From assembly GCA_041740495.1 (NCBI GenBank), contig JBGSLW010000385.1, positions 1 to 26,934 on the forward strand: a stretch of DNA of 26,934 bases. The letters are read 5' to 3'. Below are positions 1-8,000 of the stretch, piece by piece. The stretch comes from JANMEB01 sp041740495. GTDB taxonomy: Bacteria; Planctomycetota; Planctomycetia; Pirellulales; Pirellulaceae. The position numbers were made by a program, and so were the translations under genes. The notes under the pieces were generated by a model. That model was not told the origin of the DNA. It worked only from the letters and a program-made list of their open reading frames with translations, and ran no database searches. The stretch's first letter is position 1. Every line of letters begins with the position of its first letter.

Positions 1-1
1 G

Positions 2-178
2 TTCGCTGGCGCGGCGGTGGAGCGGGCTCGGCAACCTCCCTGGGAACAAGCACTTCGCCGGGCGTTGGCGCGGACCGCCGCCGTGGCACAGATTGTGGCG
101 CCGTGCGCCCCCGCCGGTTCGCTCTGGTCGACAGCCACCCAAGCCGATTTGATTTCGCGCCATCACGACGTAGAATAG
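2..178 (+). CDS. C-terminal end of an unidentified protein (partial)
   Basis: A reading frame enters from the left edge and ends at a TAG stop (176-178), giving about 58 residues that finish in the sequence ADLISRHHDVE. The frame is Ala/Arg-rich with mostly G/C third positions, like the confident genes further on, and the next gene begins on the same strand 65 bases later. The other two plus frames are also open over part of this stretch, so the choice rests on codon character and a sensible end point. No domain can be recognised in so short a tail. Confidence 0.35.
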   Translation, partial: FAGAAVERARQPPWEQALRRALARTAAVAQIVAPCAPAGSLWSTATQADLISRHHDVE

Positions 179-243
179 CGCACTGGAGTAACGTCCAATG
201 CCGACCTGGCGGTTGGCACGAGAAGCTGTCTTGAGGGTTTGCG

Positions 244-408
244 ATGTTTCTGCTGACGCTGCTGATGAGCACCGTTCTGTTGTCGGCGATCGACTACGGT
301 TTGTTCCTGGGCTTACTATTGTTGTTCACGCTGTTCGGGATCCTGCTGATCTGCGTGCCGCGCCCTCGCAAAAAGTTGGATTCGACCAGCGAGACTCCCG
401 GCAATTAG
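244..408 (+). CDS. small hydrophobic membrane protein, 54 aa
   Basis: This 54-residue ORF starts at an ATG preceded by GAGGG (232-236) at 7 bases' spacing and ends in TAG. Residues 2-14 and about 20-40 are strongly hydrophobic (Leu/Phe/Ile-rich, two possible membrane segments). A basic PRPRKK stretch and a polar tail follow, so the C-terminus probably lies in the cytoplasm. An overlapping 85-residue frame begins at 198 but has a shuffled composition and looks like a shadow. No family is recognised. The good ribosome binding site and clean hydrophobic/basic topology argue for a real small gene, perhaps co-transcribed with the next small membrane ORF. Confidence 0.55.
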   Translation: MFLLTLLMSTVLLSAIDYGLFLGLLLLFTLFGILLICVPRPRKKLDSTSETPGN

Positions 409-482
409 CCATGACGCTCCAATGCACGGTAGCGCTCCAACGCGCTGCGATCTAACCGAACGATCTAACCGAACCGGTTCAC

Positions 483-662
483 GTGACGCGCCGCGAATTT
501 CCCAGCACTCGATTTTTGCGTTTGCGCCTGATTGCCTTGGGCGTGGGGTTGGGCCTGTTGTTGCGAGTCGTCTGGGGAGAATACCGCACGGCCGGGGACG
601 ATCGGCAATTCCATTTGCCCACGGGTCAGATCCCGGCGTCCGCACCCCCATCGGTCGAGTAA
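483..662 (+). CDS. small single-helix membrane protein, 59 aa
   Basis: A GTG-started ORF of 59 residues. A basic N-terminus (MTRREF, then RFLRLRL) leads into one hydrophobic helix at about residues 15-28 (LRLIALGVGLGLLLRVVWG), followed by a polar, proline-rich tail. No clear Shine-Dalgarno sequence is seen, and no in-frame upstream start exists because the frame is closed by a stop at 453-455. It lies 74 bases after the preceding small membrane gene on the same strand and converges with the receiver-like gene on the other strand. Function unknown. The positive-inside topology supports it being real, but the weak start leaves doubt. Confidence 0.45.
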   Translation: MTRREFPSTRFLRLRLIALGVGLGLLLRVVWGEYRTAGDDRQFHLPTGQIPASAPPSVE

Positions 663-673
663 TCCGGCGCGGC

Positions 674-1108
674 TCAAGCCAGCAGTTGCGGGAACCGCGC
701 GTCAAAGGCTCCGCGGGTCATCACCGTTTCGATCCCCAGCTCGGCGGCGGACGCGAGCAATCCCGATTCGACGTGCTGCGCGTACGCGATCACACGCGTG
801 GCAAGCGGACTTGGCGGGCCGACCTGCCGAAACGACTCGGCGTTCCAGCCCGGCGCCTGAAGGTCGATGATCAGGACTGCGGGTGGATTGCCGGTTGCGT
901 CCAGGGCTTCACACCGGCTGATGACTCGATAGGGGATTTGCCGGGCTCGGCAAAACTGGCCGACGCGACTGGTCAGAAGCAGGTCGCTGGCCAGGTGGAC
1001 AACGCCGCCGCGGATCGATGTTGCGGGCGTGGTCTCGGCCGCCGAGTCGGCCGGTGTGGGCTTGTCGGAATCAGCTTTCGCGTGGGCGTCGGTGGTGGAA
1101 AAGGTCAT
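674..1108 (-). CDS. receiver-like (degenerate response regulator) protein, 144 aa
   Basis: The product starts at MTFSTTDAHAK, with GAGGCGAG just upstream. After a polar Thr/Ala-rich leader (about 1-33) there is a fold resembling a two-component receiver: beta strand 1 around VVHLASD (36-42), strand 3 AVLIIDLQAPG (77-87) with a candidate phospho-acceptor Asp82, strand 4 RVIAYA (105-110), then AAELGIETVMTRGAF (121-135). The Asp pair usually at the end of strand 1, the Ser/Thr after strand 4 and the Lys-Pro after strand 5 are not evident, so phosphorylation may not occur. There is no output domain. An upstream in-frame extension to 1273 is open but lacks plausible start signals. The family assignment is by pattern only. 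Confidence 0.6.
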   Translation of the reverse strand: MTFSTTDAHAKADSDKPTPADSAAETTPATSIRGGVVHLASDLLLTSRVGQFCRARQIPYRVISRCEALDATGNPPAVLIIDLQAPGWNAESFRQVGPPSPLATRVIAYAQHVESGLLASAAELGIETVMTRGAFDARFPQLLA

Positions 1109-1260
1109 ATCTCGCCTCGGTTGGGAATTGAATAAATTGGTAACCGTGCACGAGCCGCGGGAGAGCGATCGCCCTGGCGTTTGCTCATTCAAGTCGTTAT
1201 GACTTTGACCAAGGGATGCTCGCTGGGGACACACGCGAATCGATCGTGCCGGGCTGGGCC

Positions 1261-1282
1261 ATAGTGTACACATGTATACTAT
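1261..1282. promoter_or_regulatory. 22-bp imperfect palindrome, possible operator
   Basis: Each 11-base half reads ATAGTRTACAY outward to inward, with 9 of 11 positions symmetric and no loop. It lies about 150 bases upstream of the start of the minus-strand receiver-like gene. A related palindrome with the same TGTAYACTAT half-site lies at 22501-22520. Its role as an operator is inferred only from symmetry and location. Confidence 0.3.
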
Positions 1283-1452
1283 CTGATCCGCCGGCGGCTA
1301 TCGGCGGGGATCTGCGTTATCTGCGGTCCGTTGTTTGGAGTCACCCGTCGCGTTGCGGGCCGAGTCGACTCTCGTTTCGGCCTCGGGCAGCCGGTTTCGG
1401 GTGGAATGTCTTTGCCTCGGCCGAAGAGGAGGATTGGAGTAGGACGCCCTTT

Positions 1453-1688
1453 TAGGTTGATCGTGAACGCTCCTCGGGGATTAACCCCGAGGCATCTGAT
1501 GAAGTGCAGTCGAATGTAGGTTGATCGTGAACGCTCCTCGGGGATTAACCCCGAAGCATCTGTTGAAGTGCAGTCGAAGGTAGGTTGTCCGTGAACGCTC
1601 CTCGGGGATTAACCCGGAGGCATCTGTTGAAGCGCAGTCGATTGTAGGTTGTCCGTGAATGCTCCTCGGGGATCAACCCGGAGGCATC
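1453..1688. repeat. 64-bp tandem repeat, about 3.7 copies, each with a hairpin
   Basis: Units begin with TAGGTTG at 1453, 1517, 1581 and 1645 with an exact period of 64 bases; the last copy is partial. Each contains a stem-loop: in unit 1 CCTCGGGG, loop ATTAA, then CCCCGAGG, an 8-bp perfect stem. Unit 2 has one change in the right arm (CCCCGAAG), and units 3 and 4 read CCCGGAGG. A second conserved block, GAAGTGCAGTCGA, lies between hairpins. The array sits just downstream of the minus-strand PQQ gene, so it could act as its transcription end or an mRNA-stabilising structure. There are no unique spacers, so it is not a CRISPR. Confidence 0.85.
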
Positions 1689-1712
1689 AACGACGTGGGT
1701 TGAATCGAAGCC

Positions 1713-3053
1713 TCAATTACCGCCGGACGGTGGATTGGGATTGGACGATACGTCCTGGGGCGACGTCGAAGAGGATGTCGTGGGCCCGATGGCGTAGAGT
1801 GCCTCGAACGTGCGGAGATAGATCCGACCGCCGGCGATTGCGGGAGACGCTGTCGTCGGCTCCTGCATTTCGTTGCGGGCGACGACTTCGAACGCTCGTC
1901 CGAGTTTCACCACGGTGACCACGCCGCCGCGCGAGGTCAGATAAAGGTGCCCGCCCGCCACCACCGGGGAAGCGCGGTACCGATCGCTTTCGGTCCGCTC
2001 CAGGTAGATTTGTTCGCCGGACCCCGCATCCAGGCAAGTCAGCGTGCCGCTTTCGCCGCAGAGATAGACCAATCCATCGACGACCACCGGCGTAGGCACG
2101 TCGGGGGTCCCGCGATCGACCCGCCAGGCAATCGCTTCCGCGTTGTCGGTGATCGTGCCCGAATGGCCGGGTCGAATCGCCACGACCGGGCCGCGTTTGG
2201 CGGTGGGAACGACGATCAGATTCTCGGTCCAGGTCGGGGAGGCGACAAAGCGGAGGAACGGGTTGTAGTGTTCGCGCGGATTCAAATTGCCGCATCGCCA
2301 CAACTCGTGCCCGTCGGCCAGGTCGTGGGCGGTGACGTAGTCCGCCCCGTGGATGATCAGTTGCCCGCCGCTGTTGTCTTGGTAGACCGTGGGGGACGCG
2401 TACGAGTGTTTGTTTTCGGCGGTCCCATCGGTCTCGCGGACGTGTTTCCAAACTTCGGTCCCGGTCGCCGCGTCCAGGGCGACCACCAGACCTTTGCTGG
2501 GAGCGCGATCCTGCATCGAACCGTGGATCAATTGGAGGTAGAGCTTGCCTTGGAAGAGGACCGGGGTGGACGTCATTCCGAACTGGATATCGAAGGCGCC
2601 GTAGTCGTCCTGGAGGGACTTCTTCCACACCGGTTCCCCGGCGGCGGTGAAGCAAGCCAGGCTGCCTTGGGTGTCCATCGCCCAGACGTGCTGGCCGTCG
2701 GTGGCCGGCGAGGGGGACGCCGAGTTACCTTCGTCTTCGCGGACGGTGCGGTTCCCGACCCCCAGGGTCTGCTCCCACAATTTTTCCCCCGCGGTGGAGA
2801 TGCAGATCAACTTAATTTCGTCGCCGTCGGGGGAGGTCACGAACACTCGCTCTCCGGCCACCACCGGGCTGCTGCCGGCTGGTCCGGGGAGCGGCACGCG
2901 CCACAAGACGTTTTCGGTCGAGTTCCAATTCACCGGCAGGCTCGACTCGGGCCCGACGTTATTGAGTTGATTTCCCCGCCATTGCGGCCAATCTTGGGCC
3001 ATCGCGCCCGCCGCCCAGCAGATTCCCACGATCCCGATCAGAACTCGCGTCAT
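1713..3053 (-). CDS. secreted PQQ-like beta-propeller repeat protein, 446 aa
   Basis: Starts MTRVLIGIVGICWAAGAMAQ, a clear signal peptide with likely cleavage after residue 19, and continues DWPQWRGNQLNNVG, a form common at the mature start of planctomycete PQQ-repeat proteins. The body carries repeated blade motifs: GSSPVVAGERVFVTS, CISTAGEKLWEQ, DAATGTEVWKH, CLDAGSGEQIYLE, SPAIAGGRIYLRT. These fit a seven- or eight-bladed propeller of the BamB/quinoprotein-like fold. No PQQ-binding or dehydrogenase active site is evident, so it is probably a non-enzymatic periplasmic or extracellular protein. AAGGAATAACCA precedes the ATG. It is divergent from the ABC1 kinase gene, about 100 bases between starts, so the promoters may share that gap. 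Confidence 0.85.
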   Translation of the reverse strand: MTRVLIGIVGICWAAGAMAQDWPQWRGNQLNNVGPESSLPVNWNSTENVLWRVPLPGPAGSSPVVAGERVFVTSPDGDEIKLICISTAGEKLWEQTLGVGNRTVREDEGNSASPSPATDGQHVWAMDTQGSLACFTAAGEPVWKKSLQDDYGAFDIQFGMTSTPVLFQGKLYLQLIHGSMQDRAPSKGLVVALDAATGTEVWKHVRETDGTAENKHSYASPTVYQDNSGGQLIIHGADYVTAHDLADGHELWRCGNLNPREHYNPFLRFVASPTWTENLIVVPTAKRGPVVAIRPGHSGTITDNAEAIAWRVDRGTPDVPTPVVVDGLVYLCGESGTLTCLDAGSGEQIYLERTESDRYRASPVVAGGHLYLTSRGGVVTVVKLGRAFEVVARNEMQEPTTASPAIAGGRIYLRTFEALYAIGPTTSSSTSPQDVSSNPNPPSGGN

Positions 3054-3151
3054 TGGTTATTCCTTTATATCTGAGTCGATCTCCATCATAATAAAAGGAA
3101 ACCGGCTCAAAAGAAAACGGCAAAGTGCTCCAGAGGAGGGGAGTCCACCGA

Positions 3152-4849
3152 ATGCGACTGGTCCGAACCCCACTTTCGACGATCCCCCAGTTGTATCGCA
3201 ATGCGCGGCGGCTGACTGAGATCCTGTCGGTGCTCAGCAAATACGGCTTGGCCGACTGGGTCAGCCGGCTCAACGTCGATTTTCTGGATGGGCTCCTCAA
3301 GACCAGCGGAGGGGAGGTGATTTCGCAGTTGAGCCACCCGGCCCGCGTGCGGATGGCCTGCATCGAACTCGGTCCGACCTTTATCAAGCTGGGCCAGTTT
3401 CTCAGCACGCGCCCCGATATCGTCGGGGTGGCGCTGGCCGACGAGCTATCGAACTTGCAGAGCAACGTCCCCCCGGATCCGACCGAGACGGTGCGGGCGA
3501 CGATCGAAAGCGAGATGCAACGGCCGCTCGATCAGTTGTTCCTCCATTTCTCCTGGGAGCCGATGGCGGCGGCTTCGATCGGGCAAGTCCACCGGGCCAC
3601 GCTCCCCGACGGATGCGAAGTGGTCATCAAAGTCCGGCGGCAGGGGATCGAACAGACGATCGCCACGGATCTCGACATCATCGCCGGGTTGGCCCAGCTC
3701 ATGGACAAGCTGGAGGACTTTCGCCCGTACCAGCCGCCGGTGCTGGCGCGGGACCTGGCGGTCGTTCTCCGCAACGAACTGGATTTCGCCAACGAACAGC
3801 AAAACATGCTGCAGTTTCGCCATATGTTTCGGCGCAACAGCGGCGTGCGGATTCCGCGGCCCATCCCTGGAATGTGCACGCCGAAGATGCTGACGATGGA
3901 GTATCTCCGCGGGGTCAAAGTCAGCGAAATTCCCAGCTCGCTGGAGTTCGATCGCGGATTGATCGCTCGGCGGGGCGCCCAAGCTTACCTGCGGATGATC
4001 TTCGAGCATGGCTTATTCCACGCCGATCCCCACCCGGGCAACCTGCTGATCCTGGAAGAGAACGTGATCGGGCTGCTCGACTTTGGCAACGTCGGGCGGT
4101 TGAGCGAATCGCTGCGGCTGGATATGCAGGTCCTGTTGTACTCGATCGTCACCGACGACCAGACCCAGTTGGCGCGCGTGGTCCGGCGGATCGGGAATAC
4201 GCCGCTGGGTTTGGATGAACAGCAGTTCATGAAAGACCTGGCGAACTTCGTGGGGAAGTACTCGACGCAAGAGCTGTCGGGATTTCAGACCGCGGCGGCG
4301 CTGCAAGACTTCGTGCGGATCGTCCGCGAGCACAAAGTGATTCTGCCCGCCGATGTGGCCACGCTGGTCAAAGTGCTGGTGACGCTGGAGGGGACGTCGC
4401 GGCTGCTCTCCCCCGAGTTCAACCTGATGCAGCTGATGCGCCCCTTTCTGCGGCGGATGATGTTGCAGCGGCTCTCCCCGCGGCGGCAAGTCCGTCAGAT
4501 GACTCGATTTCTCTTGCAGGTCGAACGGCTGGTCGAATCGATGCCCAATCGGATCGAGACGATTCTGGAGCAGATTCAGTCGGGGCGATTCGACGTCCAT
4601 CTGGATCACCGCCGCCTGGGACCTTCGGTCAATCGCCTGGTGATGGGGATGGTCACCAGCGCCCTGTTCTTGGGTTCGGCCTTGGTGATGAGTTTCAAAG
4701 TTCCCCCGTTGCTGTTTCCACAGGAACCCTGGATGGGGATGCATCAGCTGTCGACGATGGGGGTCCTGGGAACGATCGTCAGCTTTTTGTTGGGCGCCCG
4801 TCTGATCTGGGCGATCCGCAAGTCGGGCAATCTGGACCACAACGACTGA
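3152..4849 (+). CDS. ABC1/UbiB-family atypical protein kinase-like protein, 565 aa
   Basis: This is a member of the ABC1/ADCK/UbiB family, whose best-known members support ubiquinone biosynthesis as membrane-bound ATPase/kinase-like proteins. The hallmark KxGQ motif is at 79-82 (FIKLGQ) and the Ala-rich nucleotide loop is AAASIGQVH. The ATP-binding lysine is in VVIKVRR (Lys160), the catalytic-loop equivalent is HADPHPGN (290-297), and the metal-binding DFG is Asp310 in LLDFGN. The last ~70 residues hold two hydrophobic helices, typical of the family's C-terminal membrane hairpin. ATG 3152 was chosen over an in-frame GTG at 3125 because AGGAGGGG lies at 3133-3140. No quinone-biosynthesis genes flank it, so the exact substrate is unknown. 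Confidence 0.9.
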   Translation: MRLVRTPLSTIPQLYRNARRLTEILSVLSKYGLADWVSRLNVDFLDGLLKTSGGEVISQLSHPARVRMACIELGPTFIKLGQFLSTRPDIVGVALADELSNLQSNVPPDPTETVRATIESEMQRPLDQLFLHFSWEPMAAASIGQVHRATLPDGCEVVIKVRRQGIEQTIATDLDIIAGLAQLMDKLEDFRPYQPPVLARDLAVVLRNELDFANEQQNMLQFRHMFRRNSGVRIPRPIPGMCTPKMLTMEYLRGVKVSEIPSSLEFDRGLIARRGAQAYLRMIFEHGLFHADPHPGNLLILEENVIGLLDFGNVGRLSESLRLDMQVLLYSIVTDDQTQLARVVRRIGNTPLGLDEQQFMKDLANFVGKYSTQELSGFQTAAALQDFVRIVREHKVILPADVATLVKVLVTLEGTSRLLSPEFNLMQLMRPFLRRMMLQRLSPRRQVRQMTRFLLQVERLVESMPNRIETILEQIQSGRFDVHLDHRRLGPSVNRLVMGMVTSALFLGSALVMSFKVPPLLFPQEPWMGMHQLSTMGVLGTIVSFLLGARLIWAIRKSGNLDHND

Positions 4850-5013
4850 CGACGGGGGGGGGAGGGGGCTCCTTCCCCGGACCGCCGCAAAAATCGAGTC
4901 GTCGCCGCGGATTGGGAGACTTTTCTGAAATCAGCCCGCGGTTGCTTTACCCGCGCGCAAAACCAATTACAATCGGAACCACTTCTGACTCGTCAACCAC
5001 AAGGACCCTCGCT

Positions 5014-8000
5014 ATGATCGCCCGGCGCAAAAACGGCTCAGGATCGAATCCCTCTTGGGGGCGCAGCTCGCGCAAAGACAACGCCGCTCTCTCGCTGGAG
5101 TGGCTGGAACCCCGCATGATGTTGGCCGGCGCGGTGGGGCCGGTCGCGACGCCTGCGGAGATCGCCCCGATCTCCGATCCATTTGCGTTCCACGCCGTGA
5201 CGTACGAGCAAATGGTCAAACGAACCGCGACGTTTGATTACCTGCCGGGCGAGTTGATGGTGGCGATTCAACTGCCCGCGGCGGCGGACGCAGCGCCTGC
5301 CCAGTTGTCCAGTTTGAACTGGAGCGAAATCGTCGGGGTGCCGCAAACCGAAGTTCTGCGAACCTTGTTTACCGTCGACCGCGCCTCCGGAACCAGCGTT
5401 TCGCTGGTGCAGCTCGACTTGGGCGACGACACCAACGTCATTCCGGTGATGGCCCGCCTGGCGACTCGGCCGGAGATCATGTGGAGCGCCCCGAACTTTT
5501 CCGAGCAAGGAGTGGATCGGCGCGAATTCGAGCCGAACGATCCGCAGTTTCCCTCGCAGTGGCATCACAGCACGATGGTCAACGATTTTGCCTGGGATTT
5601 CACCCAAGGCGCTGGGATCAAGATCGGGATCACCGACGACGGGTTCGATTTGCCGCATGAAGACTTGCAGCAGAATATCTGGGTGAACGCCGGCGAAGTC
5701 GCGGGGAACGGATTGGACGACGACGCGAATGGCTACGTCGACGATGTCAACGGCTGGGACTTCATCACGGGGAACAACGACCCCAATCCGAACTCCGCAT
5801 CGAACAACCATGGCACCCACGTGGCGGGGATCGCCGCCGCCCGAACCAACAACGCCATCGGCGTGGCGGGGACCGCGGGTCAGGCGACCATCATGCCCTT
5901 GCAGTTTTACGATTTGACGCTGGGCTGGAACGCCGCGGAAATCGCCGCCGCCTACACCTACGGGGCCAACAACGGCGCCAAGATTGTCAGCACCAGTTAC
6001 AACGTCGATGGCTGGGTCGGCGACCCGACCTTCACCGCCGGTTTGCAATACATGTATGACCAGGGGGTGATGCACTTCAACTCCGCCGGCAACAACGGAG
6101 CGCTCAACCCGCCGCGGCAAGCGTTCGAGCAGTCTTTGCTGGTCGCCAGCACGGAAGTGGGGGATGTGCTGAGTGGATTCACCAACTACGGAACCGGGAT
6201 CGACCTGGCCGCCCCGGGCGGGAATATCTTGTCGACGCTTCCCGGCAACACCTACGACTACTTCTCCGGAACCAGCATGGCGACGCCGAACGCCGCGGCC
6301 GCGGCCGCCTTGGTTTGGGCCAAGAATCCTGGTTGGACGCGAGAGCAAGTCGCCGCCCAATTGCTGGGCTGGGCCGCGAATATCGACTCCGCGAATCCCG
6401 CGTTTGTCGGGTTGTATGGAGCGGGCCGAGTCAATTCGTTCTTCGCGGTCGCCAACCTGCCGGCCGGATTGGGCGCACCCAAAGTGGTGTCGCTCGACGG
6501 CATCCCGACCGGTTCGGTCGGCACGTCGACCCCGATCAACTCGTTCGGCGTGCAGTATTCTCAGATCATGAATGCCGCCAGCGTGATGAACGTGGCGAAT
6601 TATGAATTGCGCGGCAGCGGGTCGGACGGCATCTTCGATACCGGGGACGACGACCTTTACGCGATTTCGAATATCAACAACTACATGGTGGGGACGAATT
6701 TCCTGCGGTTCAATATTGGGGGCGGGCCTTTGGGCATCGGGGATTACCGCTTCCGCATCATCTCCGGGGGGGCGGAAAGTGCCTTCGGAACCGACTTGGA
6801 CGGGGATGGCAACAACACGGCGGGCGGAAACTTCCAGCGGTTCTTCACGATCACGATCAACGATTTTGCCCCGATCGGCATCCCAGGGAACTTCGCTTCG
6901 GTCAGCCCCAACAATCCGGGCTCGCTGTTCGGCGGCGGCGAAATCGATTCGTACGCCCTCTTCGCCCAAGCCGGCGAAAAGCTCTCGGTGGTGGTCACCC
7001 CCGCCGCCCCGACAGTCACCCTGCAAGCTCGATTCGCGGGAGCGTCCGGATGGGTCGCGGCGCCCGCAGCGGGCCAGCCGGTCGTCGTGCCTCCCTCGCT
7101 GATCGCCGCCTCCGGCAGCTTGGATTTGGAAATCTCCGGCGACGGCGCGACCACCTATACGTTCAGCGTCTATCGCAATGTGAATGTCGGAGGCCTGGAC
7201 GACACCGGCGGTGTGGTCGCGATCGACGACGCCTTGATCTCGTTGGGCTCGGGGAGCTACGCGGCGCTCGGTTCGGCCGCCGGCAGCACCGGCGGTGTGA
7301 GCTTCAACCACTACAACAATCCGTCGCTGTTCGTCGATATTTCGGCGACCGGCACGGCGTTGAACTTGACCGACGACAGCGAAGCGACCATCGTCACGAC
7401 CGTGGGGAACGGCCTGTTCCCGGCGGGATCGATCACCGTGGCCAATAACGGCGGGATCCTGGGCGAGCCGGGCGAAGACTTGAGTACCGCGAATACCGCC
7501 CTCCCCAATACGTCGTGGATTCGGGCTCTGTTGCCGCTGTGGGACGATATCGACTCCGATACCGGTAATGTTTATTGGCAAGAAACCACTGTCAACGGAA
7601 TCGATACGTTGATCGTGCAATGGCACAATCGCCCGCGATTTAGCAATATCGGCGCCGCTACGTTCCAACTGCAAGTCTTCGAGACCGGCCCGATCGCGGT
7701 CCGCTTTGCCTATCCCGACGTCGACTTCGGCAACGCCACGTACGACTACGGGGCCAACGCCACGATTGGCGTCCAAGAGTCCACGACGGTGGCCCACCAG
7801 TTCAGCCTCAACCAGGCGGTGCTGGCCAACGGCAGCGTGATCGATATCGGCTTTGGCGTCCCGACGTTGGATGTCGACGAATACAGCCTGGATCTCAGCG
7901 GCCAGGTGGGCACGTCCTTGGATGTCGTGCTCTCGGGGATCGGGACCAGCTTCGCCGGCCAATTGGTCGAACTGGTCGACCCCAGCAACGCCGTGGTCGC

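Larger units (their letters stand above)
1109..1712. other. 604-bp non-coding region with palindrome and tandem hairpin repeats
   Basis: No convincing gene is seen between the start of the receiver-like gene and the 3' end of the PQQ gene; the short frames here run across the repeats and lack ribosome binding sites. The region contains the palindrome at 1261-1282 and the 64-bp tandem repeat at 1453-1688, each listed separately. Because both flanking genes are on the minus strand, it is the promoter region of the receiver-like gene and the terminator region of the PQQ gene. Confidence 0.6.

Noticed and set aside
422..1135. 237-residue plus-strand frame
   Set aside because: It overlaps both the small membrane gene and the receiver-like gene. 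Its translation is low-complexity, whereas the alternatives have start signals and a recognisable topology.
1453..1688. CRISPR array
   Set aside because: The 64-bp units are contiguous and have no unique spacers; no cas genes are present.
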